DNA from: Coriobacteriaceae bacterium
GTDB lineage: Bacteria > Actinomycetota > Coriobacteriia > Anaerosomatales > SLCP01
Assembly: GCA_003563465.1 (NCBI GenBank)
Contig: PWVH01000148.1
Coordinates: 1 to 7,749, forward strand
Length of the DNA stretch: 7,749 nucleotides
Reading direction: 5' to 3'
Position numbers and translations under genes: made by a program. This document shows, in pieces, positions 1 through 5,995 of this stretch. The notes under the pieces are model-generated. The model did not search any database. It was not told where the DNA came from and worked only from the letters and a program-made list of their open reading frames with translations. The number at the start of each line of letters is the position of its first letter. Position 1 is the first letter of the stretch.

Positions 1-212
1 CCCTCGAGCTTGCGGTAGTCGAAAGCCCACACGAGCGAGAGGGGAATCAACCCCAGCGCGATGCCGAACAAGTGCCGCTGGAACATCACGCCACCCGAGC
101 CAAAGCCCGAGGTAGCTGAGTGCACTACGACAGCACCGTAGACCACAAGCAGAGCCGCAGTCAGAATGAGCGGTGCGTTCGCCCACTTCCGTATGGGACC
201 GGTCGGAATCAT
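1..212 (-). CDS. rodA: RodA, SEDS-family peptidoglycan glycosyltransferase (N-terminal part, runs off window)
   Basis: Only the first 70 codons are inside the window, and the reading frame stays open to base 1. The start is ATG at 212-210, preceded by AGGTGA with 7 nt spacing. That Shine-Dalgarno contains the TGA stop of mrdA, so the two genes are probably translationally coupled. The visible protein begins MIPTGPIRKWANAPLILTAA. It has a first membrane helix at about residues 12-32 ending in VVVHSAT, then the FQRHLFGIALGL stretch, a second helix at about 47-64, and FDYRKLEG, which is the SEDS/RodA layout (the 'YSA', 'Q..w...G' and 'DYR.L' landmarks). SEDS proteins polymerise lipid II into glycan strands. 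RodA works with PBP2, the gene just upstream. FtsW is the main alternative, but adjacency to mrdA and mreBCD favours RodA. Confidence 0.9.
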   Translation of the reverse strand, partial: MIPTGPIRKWANAPLILTAALLVVYGAVVVHSATSGFGSGGVMFQRHLFGIALGLIPLSLVWAFDYRKLE

Positions 213-219
213 CACGATC

Positions 220-2076
220 TCACCTGGACACGTCCGTCGCACGGACATGCTCGATGGGCAGACCAAGAAGCGCCGAGAGAATCTGTCGCGCGGCAGGCGC
301 AGCCACGGCGCCTCCATGCCCCCCTTGTTCGATAACGACCGCCACTGCGTAGCGCGGATCACCGGCAGGCGCATAGGCCGTGAACCATGCGTACTCGTCA
401 CGGCCGGCGACCGTTGCGGTACCCGTCTTGCCCGCGACTCGCTCGCCGAACCCGCGAAAAGCGCTCGCGCCGGTCCCCTGCTCCGTCACAGCGAGTAGAG
501 CCTGATGCATGGTCCGAAGATGCGCATCCGACACTCCGGTCGAAAAGGCCACTTCAGGCTCGACCGTATGCATCGACTGACCTTTGGCATCCAGAACCTC
601 TTTGAGCACATGCGGACGCATCACGTCTCCGCCGTTGGCGATGCCTGCGAAGACAGCGGCCATTTGTAGCGGAGTCGTCAGCAGGTCGCCCTGGCCGATG
701 GACACGTTCACCGTGTCGCCCGGTAGCCACATGCGATATTCGGGGTAGTCCAGGTTGTACTGTGCCTTCCATGCGGCATCTGGCACGCGGCCCTCAACCT
801 CGCCGGGCAGGTCTATGCCGAGACGTGAACCGAGACCGAACCTGCGCGAGAAGGCCTGAAGCTCCTCCTTGTCACGCTTGTAGAACTCGTAGCCGATCTC
901 GTAGAAGACCACGTTGCAGCTATCGGCGATTCCTCGAGTGAATCCTATGGCTCCGTGACCTCGCCGATTCCAGCAGTACTTCGCCCAATCCTCGCCCATC
1001 TTCGTCCATCGTCCCGCACAGTAGTACGAGTGCCCCAGCGAAGTCACACCATACTCGAGGCCGGCAAGACCTGTAATCGCCTTGAAGGTCGATGCGGGCG
1101 GGTAGGAGGCTTGGATGACTCGGTTGTTCAGGGGATACTCGCTCTTCTCCGCGTTGAGAGCCTCCCAGTCAGAGGCACTGATGCCTCCGATGAAGAGCGC
1201 GGGATCATACGTAGGAACACTAGCCATCGCCAGCACTTCACCCGTGCGCACATCCAAAGCGACAGCGGCGCCTGCACGTGCGTTCACGTAGTCGTCAGCG
1301 TGCGAATCCTTCAGCGCGTTTTCGAGAGCTTCTTCTGCGACTTGCTGGACCTCGACATCCAGTGTCAACATCACGTCTTGCCCGGGGACCGGATCGCCTT
1401 CCTCGATGACCCGGCGGACCTTCCCCACCGCGTCGACCTCTAGCCTTCGGTATCCCTTGTCTCCCCGAAGGACGGATTCGAACTGTCGTTCCGCTCCAGC
1501 CTTGCCGACGATGTCTCCCAAGACGTAGCGCTCCATCTCGGGTGATTTCAGTCCCTCTTCGGATATCTCGCCGATATAGCCCAGAACATGTGCTGCCAGC
1601 GTACCGAAGGGGTACTCTCTTGCCGGCATGACGGAGACCTCGACTCCCGGATACTCGTGTGCGTGTTCTGCAAGATAGGCGACGGTAGACATCGGGACGT
1701 CCACGCCGATGAGTCTCGGCTGAAGAGCAGCTTCCCGTTTGGACAAGACCCGCTCCATCACCTCCTCGTAGGGCATGTCAAGCACTACAGACAGGCGATA
1801 CAGCATCTCTTCGTCTTCCTGAGCGCTGGGTTCCACCGTGACCCCAAGAGTGGAGCGGTTGGTCAAGAGAGGCTCCCCGTTGCGATCCAGTATCCGCCCT
1901 CTTGGCGCATCAACGAGAATCTCTGTAACCCGGTTCTCCTCCGCGGCACTGGCGAACTCCTCGGCCGCCAGTATCTGCATACTCCATGCGCGCAGCAACA
2001 GGATCCCGAGTGCGGCGATGAACACGATGCCGAGTGCGGCATAGCGGGATTTCTGCTGATCCTGAAAGGTAGTCAC
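220..2076 (-). CDS. mrdA: Penicillin-binding protein 2, elongasome transpeptidase
   Basis: Class B PBP that cross-links lateral-wall peptidoglycan made by RodA. Numbered from GTG at 2076 (618 aa, normal for PBP2): a short cytoplasmic N-terminus, one membrane anchor at about 13-35, the PBP dimer domain with the RGRILDRNG motif near 60, and a transpeptidase domain from about 265. The active-site motifs are intact: S329-T-F-K332 (nucleophile Ser329), S386-C-N388 and K550-T-G552. Cys353, Cys368, His374 and Cys387 form a possible zinc site (see findings). The start is uncertain by one codon. TTG at 2079 is in frame, but GGAG at 2085-2088 lies 8 nt from the GTG and only 5 nt from the TTG, so GTG is preferred. 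The gene lies 66 nt after the mreD stop, and its own stop sits inside the rodA Shine-Dalgarno. The elongation role rests on the mreBCD-rodA context; a divisome FtsI is unlikely. Confidence 0.95.
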   Translation of the reverse strand: MTTFQDQQKSRYAALGIVFIAALGILLLRAWSMQILAAEEFASAAEENRVTEILVDAPRGRILDRNGEPLLTNRSTLGVTVEPSAQEDEEMLYRLSVVLDMPYEEVMERVLSKREAALQPRLIGVDVPMSTVAYLAEHAHEYPGVEVSVMPAREYPFGTLAAHVLGYIGEISEEGLKSPEMERYVLGDIVGKAGAERQFESVLRGDKGYRRLEVDAVGKVRRVIEEGDPVPGQDVMLTLDVEVQQVAEEALENALKDSHADDYVNARAGAAVALDVRTGEVLAMASVPTYDPALFIGGISASDWEALNAEKSEYPLNNRVIQASYPPASTFKAITGLAGLEYGVTSLGHSYYCAGRWTKMGEDWAKYCWNRRGHGAIGFTRGIADSCNVVFYEIGYEFYKRDKEELQAFSRRFGLGSRLGIDLPGEVEGRVPDAAWKAQYNLDYPEYRMWLPGDTVNVSIGQGDLLTTPLQMAAVFAGIANGGDVMRPHVLKEVLDAKGQSMHTVEPEVAFSTGVSDAHLRTMHQALLAVTEQGTGASAFRGFGERVAGKTGTATVAGRDEYAWFTAYAPAGDPRYAVAVVIEQGGHGGAVAAPAARQILSALLGLPIEHVRATDVSR

Positions 2077-2088
2077 CAATCTGACTCC
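2068..2088 (-). promoter_or_regulatory. Hairpin enclosing the mrdA ribosome binding site and start
   Basis: On the minus strand, AGTCA (2086-2082) pairs perfectly with TGACT (2075-2071) around the loop GATTGG. Outside a bulged A (2070), GG (2088-2087) pairs with CC (2069-2068). The GGAG Shine-Dalgarno is in the 5' arm and the TTG/GTG start candidates are in the loop or at its edge, so the folded form should hide the initiation signals. Base pairing is read directly from the sequence; a regulatory effect is inferred and could be fortuitous. Confidence 0.4.
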
Positions 2089-2142
2089 ATCGGCGATCTG
2101 TTCGGCCGGCTCCTCAGGCCTAGCGACCCCACCTCGATCGGT
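2080..2142 (-). other. mreD-mrdA intergenic gap
   Basis: These 63 nt separate the mreD stop from the possible TTG start of mrdA. The gap holds the mrdA GGAG Shine-Dalgarno and a GC-rich stretch with only short (3-4 bp) self-complementary pieces. I see no convincing -35/-10 pair and no hairpin followed by a T-run, so mrdA and rodA are most simply read as continuing the mreBCD transcript. Confidence 0.5.
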
Positions 2143-2655
2143 CTACACCATGCGGCGGAAGGTGGTTACTGCCTTCTCTTGACGCAAGAACCGGGCCAGC
2201 CACGGATATACGAGGACGGCCAGGGCGGCATTATACACCGCGCCGGGTAGCATCACGCCGAGCACCTCTTCAATACCGAATCCCCCTAGCCCGAGAACAG
2301 CGAGCACCGTAGCGTAGAGCATTTCAGATGTCAGGCTCGCAACGAAGAGTATGAGCAAGGGCAAACGCCATCCCTCGGCGAACGTGTTCGCCTGCAGGGA
2401 TCCCGCTACGAATCCGACGACACAGAAGACAAGCGCCGCAGGACCGATGGGAGCGGTGCCGATCAGGTCTAAGAGCAGTCCTGCAGAGAAACCGGCCAAG
2501 GTGCCTGCCCGCGGTCCCTGCACCAAAGCAAGAGTCACCACCACGAGAAGTAGTAGATTAGGCACCGCATCTCCCAGGGCGATGTAGGGTGCGATGCCGA
2601 CCTGCAGCAACGTCGCGGCGAGAATCGCTGCGGCAGCTGACAGGAATCTACTCAC
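2143..2655 (-). CDS. mreD: Rod shape-determining membrane protein MreD
   Basis: A 170-aa, almost entirely hydrophobic protein with about six predicted membrane helices (roughly 5-25, 29-47, 52-67, 73-88, 98-122 and 133-158). This is the size and topology of MreD. The PNLLLLVVVTLALVQGPRAG and GFSAGLLLDL stretches match the family's helix 2-3 region, where a small-residue-rich segment ends in LDL. MreD is an integral membrane component of the Rod complex that works with MreC. The start is GTG at 2655. AGAGGAG lies 9 nt upstream and shares its AG with the TAG stop of mreC, so coupled translation is likely. MreD is poorly conserved in sequence, so the call rests on topology together with position between mreC and mrdA. 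Confidence 0.9.
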   Translation of the reverse strand: MSRFLSAAAAILAATLLQVGIAPYIALGDAVPNLLLLVVVTLALVQGPRAGTLAGFSAGLLLDLIGTAPIGPAALVFCVVGFVAGSLQANTFAEGWRLPLLILFVASLTSEMLYATVLAVLGLGGFGIEEVLGVMLPGAVYNAALAVLVYPWLARFLRQEKAVTTFRRMV

Positions 2656-2669
2656 TCGCTCGAACTCCT

Positions 2670-3509
2670 CTAGTCCTCGGTGGCCGGATCGCGAAGGACG
2701 ACAACCTCTTCCAAACCTGCAAGCACTGCACTGGGCCTCACGCGTATCCGTGGATACAGGTCGGCCTCGTTGACTTGGACGTCAGCTACCTCACCTATGA
2801 GTAGGCCCTTGGGATAGACTCCGCCCATTCCGGATGTAAGTACCACATCTCCGACGTTAACTGTCGTATCGCGGCTCACGAAATCCATCGTGAGGTCACC
2901 ATCGACAGATCCATATACCACACCCTCTGCACGCGTCGGCTGAAGCATCGCAGCTACCCCACTGCGCTGATCCGTTATGAGGCGGACACGCGAGCTGCGT
3001 TCGCCCGTCTCGACCACTTGACCTATGACCCCACGCGCCGCAAGCACGGGCATGCCTGTCTCGACACCGTCGGCCCCGCCACGGTCGATTGTTATCACGC
3101 TCTCCCATGCGGTAGTCGGCCTGCCTATGACCCTTGCCCCGACTACCTCTAGCTCGCGCGCTTCCACGAAACCTACAAGTTCTCGCAGCCTTTCGTTCTC
3201 CTGCCTGGCCTCCTCCAGCTCTATGAGTCTCTGGCGCATCTCGACGTTCTGCTGACGTAGAGTCTCTAGCTCCCCCCGAGAAACCGTTAGGTCCGTGACC
3301 CATGAACCAACGGCTCTCAATGGTTTGGTCGCGACGAAGCCTGCTCTGCCCACTGGTGCAAGTGCCGCGTTCAAGCCGCGACGGGTGGTACGCAGCGGCC
3401 CGGTATCACCCTCACGGAAGTAGATGGTGATTACGATGAAGCACACAACGACCAGTGCTGCGAGAATCCAGCCATCGCTGCCGGTCTTCTCACGATGCGA
3501 GATCCGCAC
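2670..3509 (-). CDS. mreC: Rod shape-determining protein MreC
   Basis: A 279-aa membrane-anchored scaffold of the Rod complex. It has a short basic cytoplasmic N-terminus, one membrane helix at about 14-31, a coiled coil at about 77-113 (rich in heptad Leu, Glu and Gln), and then the two beta-barrel-like periplasmic/extracytoplasmic domains. Family landmarks are VIGRPTTAWESVITIDRG at 127-144, DGVETGMPV at 147-155 and GDVVLTSGMGGVYPKGLLIG at 220-239. MreC links cytoplasmic MreB and membrane MreD to PBP2 outside the membrane and is thought to activate it. The start is GTG at 3509, with GGGAGG about 11 nt upstream overlapping the mreB TAG stop. The C-terminus (DPATED) is short, without the long low-complexity tail that some MreC proteins carry. 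Confidence 0.96.
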   Translation of the reverse strand: MRISHREKTGSDGWILAALVVVCFIVITIYFREGDTGPLRTTRRGLNAALAPVGRAGFVATKPLRAVGSWVTDLTVSRGELETLRQQNVEMRQRLIELEEARQENERLRELVGFVEARELEVVGARVIGRPTTAWESVITIDRGGADGVETGMPVLAARGVIGQVVETGERSSRVRLITDQRSGVAAMLQPTRAEGVVYGSVDGDLTMDFVSRDTTVNVGDVVLTSGMGGVYPKGLLIGEVADVQVNEADLYPRIRVRPSAVLAGLEEVVVLRDPATED

Positions 3510-3526
3510 TGTGGAGACGGCCCTCC

Positions 3527-4567
3527 CTACCTGGCGCCGGTGAGAACCTTCTTGAGAGCGTCGATCTCCTCAAGGGCCATAGCCGAGCCATCGACGACGT
3601 TAGTAAGCGCATTACCTGACACGTGCACCGGCATACCGGTCTCGTGTCTCAGCCGGTCATCGAGGCCCTTCAGCAACGCTCCACCACCGGTGACAACGAT
3701 GCCATATTCCATGAGGTCGCTTGCCAGCTCAGGGGGAGTCTGCTCTAGTGTCGCCTTCACGGCTGCGACAACGGCCATGATCGGCTCCTCAAGAGCTTCC
3801 CGAATCTCTTCGGACTCCATCGTCACCGTACGAGGAAGACCAGTGAGCAGGTCACGGCCGCGAATCTCCACATCGACCTCTTCGGTGAGCGGCCATGCGC
3901 TACCGATCTCGAACTTGATCTCCTCGGCGGTACGCTCTCCGATCAACACGTTGTACGTACGCTTCACATGATTGATGATGGCCTCGTCGCACTCATCGCC
4001 TGCGATACGGATCGACTGCGCGACCACGATTCCACCAAGAGATATCACTGCAACCTCGGTAGTGCCACCACCGACATCCACAACCATGTTGCCGGTGGGC
4101 TCTTGAATCGGAAGGCCCGCGCCTATTGCCGCGGCCATCGGCTCCTCGATCAGGTAAGCCTGGCGAGCACCCGCCTGCATCGTCGCCTCGAAGACCGCAC
4201 GCTTCTCCACTTCGGTCACGCCCGATGGAACGCACACGACCACCCGCGGTTTCGGTTGCCAAGGAAAGCGCTTGATCCTGGTCTTGTTTATGAAGTAGCG
4301 CAGCATGGCCTCTGTCACCTCGAAATCGGCGATCACGCCGTCTTTCAGAGGCCGGATGGCTACGATGCTTCCCGGAGTGCGTCCCAGCATGCGCTTCGCC
4401 TCGGAACCGACGGCAAGCACGCGTTTGGTGTCCTTCTCGACAGCTACTACCGAAGGCTCGATCAACACGATGCCACGACCTCTGACCGACACGAGAGTGT
4501 TGGCCGTGCCGAGATCGACGGCCATGTCGCCGCCCCATGAGTTGAAGAACATGTCTATCAGCGACAC
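3527..4567 (-). CDS. mreB: Rod shape-determining actin-like protein MreB
   Basis: Bacterial actin homologue that forms ATP-dependent filaments under the membrane and directs the elongation machinery. Numbered from GTG at 4567 (346 aa, the usual MreB length): phosphate-1 motif DLGTANT at 18-24, IRPLKDGVIADFEVTEAML at about 71-89, the EEPMAAAIGAG connect/catalytic region at 141-151, phosphate-2 motif DVGGGTTE at 164-171, and adenosine motif TGGGALLKGLD at 293-303. All nucleotide-binding motifs are intact. The start needs care. An upstream GTG at 4642 would add 25 residues that MreB does not usually have and shows no Shine-Dalgarno. GTG 4567 has AAGGGAG (4585-4579) at 11 nt. ATG 4552 gives MFFNSWGGDMAVDLGTANT, the most MreB-like N-terminus, but has no nearby Shine-Dalgarno unless a hairpin shortens the spacing (see findings). 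Confidence 0.97.
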   Translation of the reverse strand: MSLIDMFFNSWGGDMAVDLGTANTLVSVRGRGIVLIEPSVVAVEKDTKRVLAVGSEAKRMLGRTPGSIVAIRPLKDGVIADFEVTEAMLRYFINKTRIKRFPWQPKPRVVVCVPSGVTEVEKRAVFEATMQAGARQAYLIEEPMAAAIGAGLPIQEPTGNMVVDVGGGTTEVAVISLGGIVVAQSIRIAGDECDEAIINHVKRTYNVLIGERTAEEIKFEIGSAWPLTEEVDVEIRGRDLLTGLPRTVTMESEEIREALEEPIMAVVAAVKATLEQTPPELASDLMEYGIVVTGGGALLKGLDDRLRHETGMPVHVSGNALTNVVDGSAMALEEIDALKKVLTGAR

Positions 4568-4575
4568 AGTCGCTG
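4559..4575 (-). promoter_or_regulatory. 7-bp hairpin at the mreB start
   Basis: CAGCGAC (4575-4569) and GTCGCTG (4565-4559) on the minus strand are exact reverse complements separated by TGT. The candidate GTG start (4567-4565) occupies the loop and the first stem base. The Shine-Dalgarno AAGGGAG ends 3 nt before the stem and the ATG candidate (4552) begins 6 nt after it, so folding would leave an effective 9-nt spacing to that ATG. Pairing is directly visible; the role is inferred. Confidence 0.5.
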
Positions 4576-4672
4576 CAGCTCCCTTCGAAAGCGATGGCAT
4601 CCAGCGCCACAGTGCGCCGAACGCGAACGCCAGCCCTGACACTCAGTACAAAGCGCACCAAAGCGATCCCCA

Positions 4673-4685
4673 GGAGCTAGGCTCC
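4673..4685 (-). promoter_or_regulatory. Hairpin in mreB leader (3' element)
   Basis: Minus-strand GGAGC (4685-4681), loop CTA, GCTCC (4677-4673), a perfect 5-bp stem that a G-U pair can extend. No T-run follows, so it is not an intrinsic terminator. It shares bases 4683-4685 with a competing upstream stem. Confidence 0.4.
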
Positions 4686-4709
4686 CAAAGACCGCAGGTC
4701 TGGGACCTG
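4683..4709 (-). promoter_or_regulatory. Two mutually exclusive hairpins in mreB leader (5' elements)
   Basis: Form A is CAGGTC (4709-4704), loop CCA, GACCTG (4700-4695), a perfect 6-bp stem. Form B is TCCC (4705-4702) followed by AGACC (4701-4697), loop TGC, GGTCT (4693-4689), a 2-nt bulge, and GGGA (4686-4683), 9 bp in total. The forms share bases 4695-4705 and cannot coexist. Form B also breaks the hairpin at 4673-4685. These lie at the 5' end of the transcript predicted from the -10 element at 4714-4719. The arrangement resembles a switching leader, but no known riboswitch class is recognised. Confidence 0.35.
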
Positions 4710-4713
4710 GACA

Positions 4714-4722
4714 AGTGTAGCA
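4714..4722 (-). promoter_or_regulatory. Probable extended -10 promoter for mreB
   Basis: The minus strand reads TGC followed by TACACT, matching the extended -10 form TGn-TAnnnT. No good -35 hexamer lies 16-18 nt upstream, which extended -10 promoters tolerate. Transcription would start near 4707, giving a leader of about 140 nt before the GTG at 4567. The position in the largest gap of the window supports a promoter here, separating the mre genes from the rnf-radC module. Confidence 0.4.
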
Positions 4723-4742
4723 CAGCACGTTAGCCAGAGCGT

Positions 4743-4763
4743 CCGCAGATGACCTCCTTGCGG
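4743..4763 (-). promoter_or_regulatory. Stem-loop presenting an orphan Shine-Dalgarno
   Basis: Minus-strand CCGCA (4763-4759) pairs with TGCGG (4747-4743) around an 11-nt loop containing AGGAGGT. The full AAGGAGGT (4759-4752) is a near-perfect ribosome-binding sequence, but no ATG, GTG or TTG follows at a usable distance: the next GTG is at 4728 and ATC at 4750 leads to TAA after six codons. The function is unknown and it may be chance. Confidence 0.3.
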
Positions 4764-4774
4764 TGTATTACACC
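4762..4774. promoter_or_regulatory. Perfect 13-bp palindrome, possible operator
   Basis: GGTGTATTACACC is an exact inverted repeat with one central base, starting 4 bp beyond the radC stop codon and upstream of the putative mreB -10 element, at about -55 to -67 from the predicted start. No T-run follows on either side, so it is not a terminator. The position would suit a DNA-binding regulator; no specific regulator family is recognised. Confidence 0.35.
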
Positions 4775-4778
4775 ATGT

Positions 4779-5441
4779 TCACATGAAGCCCATATCGCGC
4801 AAGCTCGAGTGCTCCCCGTCGTCGCCTATAATCACATGATCGAGAAGCTCTATGCCCAAGACATCACCGGCTTTGACGAGACGCCGTGTCAGCTGAATGT
4901 CCGCACCCGAGGGTGTCGCATCCCCGCTGGGATGATTATGGACGATTACGATTGAGGCTGCCGACACCCTCACTGCCTCCTTGAAGAGCTCGCGGGGATG
5001 TACGATCGAAGCGTTGAGACTTCCCACGGAAACCTCCACCATCCTCACGAGATGGTTCTTGGTGTTCAACGAAAGAGCCCAGAAGTGTTCCCTGTCGGCA
5101 CCACGCAGCTGTGGCCAACACAACGCCACGACGTCCTCCGGCGTAGACACGCTTGTTCTAGCGCCACTGCGCCATACGGAAGCCCTGCGGCTCATCTCAA
5201 GACACGCGAGCACTCGTGCGGCGCCAGCCGGACCGACACCCGGGAAGACCACGAGATCCTCGGCGCTCACTCGCCAAAGCCCGTGCGGTACCGGATGCGC
5301 CTCCAGCAGAGCTCGGGCCCGTTCTTCTCCATTTTCGCCGATCAACACTGAGATCAACGCTGCATCGGAGAGAGCATCGGAACGTCCCGAAAGCACTGCA
5401 TCGCGAGGGGACCGTCCGTTCCCCGTCAGGCGCGGCGCCAC
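4779..5441 (-). CDS. radC: RadC family JAB/MPN-domain protein
   Basis: A 220-aa protein of normal RadC length. The N-terminal UPF0758 region carries LSDAALISVLIG (24-35) and a helix-hairpin-helix motif FPGVGPAGAARVLACLE at about 66-82. The C-terminal JAB1/MPN-like domain carries the metalloprotease-type signature H168-N-H170-P-S-G with D181 (HNHPSGDATPSGADIQLT), followed by LLDHVIIG. The family was once linked to DNA repair, but that role is not supported in several organisms and the true function is unsettled. radC commonly sits upstream of mreB in rod-shaped bacteria, as here. The start is GTG at 5441, with a strong AAGGAGG 9 nt upstream overlapping the TAA of the preceding gene. A 211-nt gap separates it from the mreB start, so its translation is tied to the Gx gene rather than to mreB. 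Confidence 0.95.
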   Translation of the reverse strand: MAPRLTGNGRSPRDAVLSGRSDALSDAALISVLIGENGEERARALLEAHPVPHGLWRVSAEDLVVFPGVGPAGAARVLACLEMSRRASVWRSGARTSVSTPEDVVALCWPQLRGADREHFWALSLNTKNHLVRMVEVSVGSLNASIVHPRELFKEAVRVSAASIVIVHNHPSGDATPSGADIQLTRRLVKAGDVLGIELLDHVIIGDDGEHSSLRDMGFM

Positions 5442-5448
5442 TGGCGCC
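5434..5448 (-). promoter_or_regulatory. 6-bp hairpin at the radC start
   Basis: Minus-strand GGCGCC, AGT, GGCGCC: a perfect 6-bp all-GC stem with a 3-nt loop. The GTG start (5441-5439) takes the last two loop bases and the first stem base, the same placement as in the mreB hairpin. The strong AAGGAGG lies just upstream, outside the stem. Ribosomes finishing the preceding gene 14 nt upstream could melt it. A regulatory role is inferred. Confidence 0.4.
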
Positions 5449-5455
5449 CACCTCC

Positions 5456-5995
5456 TTACCTTCCTGCAGCCGACAAAGACAACTCGGGGATGCGGGAGAG
5501 AAGGAGACGAGCACAGTAGCCAACCGTGAGCCCAGTGGGAAGACTCAGGCCTAGCGAGAATGGAGCGAACGCGAGCGGAGCGGACGAGCCGATGATCAGG
5601 CTAGCAACGAGCAGCTGGGCCGCAACGTGCGCTGCAGCGCCACCGATAGACCACCCGACTTCCGAGAAGACTGTGCCTCGAGTGCTCAGGGCCCACATCA
5701 CGATCAGCGAGGCCATCGCGCCTGACAGGGACATCAAGAATCCAGGACCGCCCAGAGTTCCACTGGCTAAGGCCACAAGCAGCACGCGTCCTAGCGACAC
5801 GAATGCTGCCTGCCTGGGTCCGAACATGCTCATCGCGACTACGACGGCAAGATTCGCAAGACCTAGGCGAACACCCGGAACGGCGACCGGGGGGACCAAA
5901 ACGGTCTCCAGGAGGCCCAAGACGACTGCGACTCCCAGGAGCGCTGCAGTCGCGGCAGTTCGAAACGATTCACGTGTGTCAGCGAGAGACTGCAT
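5456..5995 (-). CDS. Gx transporter family membrane protein (heptaprenyl diphosphate synthase component I domain; EetB-like)
   Basis: A 179-aa integral membrane protein with about six helices (roughly 15-34, 45-58, 64-78, 85-103, 115-135 and 141-165). The motifs PGVRLGLANLAVVVAM (40-55), SLGRVLLVAL (67-76) and FLMSLSGAMASLIVM (86-100) are those of the Hpre_diP_synt_I / Gx transporter family (PF07456), which resembles ECF-transporter S components. The 'heptaprenyl diphosphate synthase' name is historical, and no prenyltransferase aspartate motif is present. It overlaps the upstream NusG-II gene by 17 nt, which suggests a functional pair. In Gram-positive flavin-based electron transfer loci, EetA and EetB are, as I recall, such a NusG-II/Gx pair. 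The start is ATG at 5995 with GGGGAG 9 nt upstream. Substrate and role here are unknown. Confidence 0.85.
   Translation of the reverse strand: MQSLADTRESFRTAATAALLGVAVVLGLLETVLVPPVAVPGVRLGLANLAVVVAMSMFGPRQAAFVSLGRVLLVALASGTLGGPGFLMSLSGAMASLIVMWALSTRGTVFSEVGWSIGGAAAHVAAQLLVASLIIGSSAPLAFAPFSLGLSLPTGLTVGYCARLLLSRIPELSLSAAGR

Noticed and set aside
2073..2132. A 19-codon minus-strand frame after mreD whose TGA overlaps the mrdA GTG in GTGA form, like a leader peptide.
   Set aside because: No ribosome-binding sequence precedes its GTG (2132) or its internal ATG (2090). Kept only as a note because of the neat stop/start overlap.
1588..2250. Plus-strand open frame of 220 codons opposite mrdA and the end of mreD.
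   Set aside because: It is antisense to well-supported genes, its composition is that of a complementary-strand shadow, and it has no recognisable domain.
4568..4642. N-terminal extension of MreB by 25 residues from GTG 4642.
   Set aside because: No Shine-Dalgarno upstream, the residues lie before the normal MreB N-terminus, and better-supported starts exist at 4567 or 4552.
3993..4661. Minus-strand open frame of 222 codons in another frame over mreB.
   Set aside because: It is an Arg/His-rich product typical of an out-of-frame shadow in GC-rich DNA. The mreB frame has all actin-family motifs.
4558..4728. A 56-codon minus-strand frame from GTG 4728 rich in cysteine (two CxxC pairs), overlapping the mreB start.
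   Set aside because: There is no Shine-Dalgarno at usable spacing, it starts upstream of the predicted mreB transcript, its third codon positions are not GC-biased like the real genes, and it overlaps mreB. The Cys pattern is probably chance.
4762..4774. Palindrome after radC considered as an intrinsic terminator.
   Set aside because: It is a 6-bp AT-containing stem with a 1-nt centre and no T-run on either strand. A DNA operator is more plausible.
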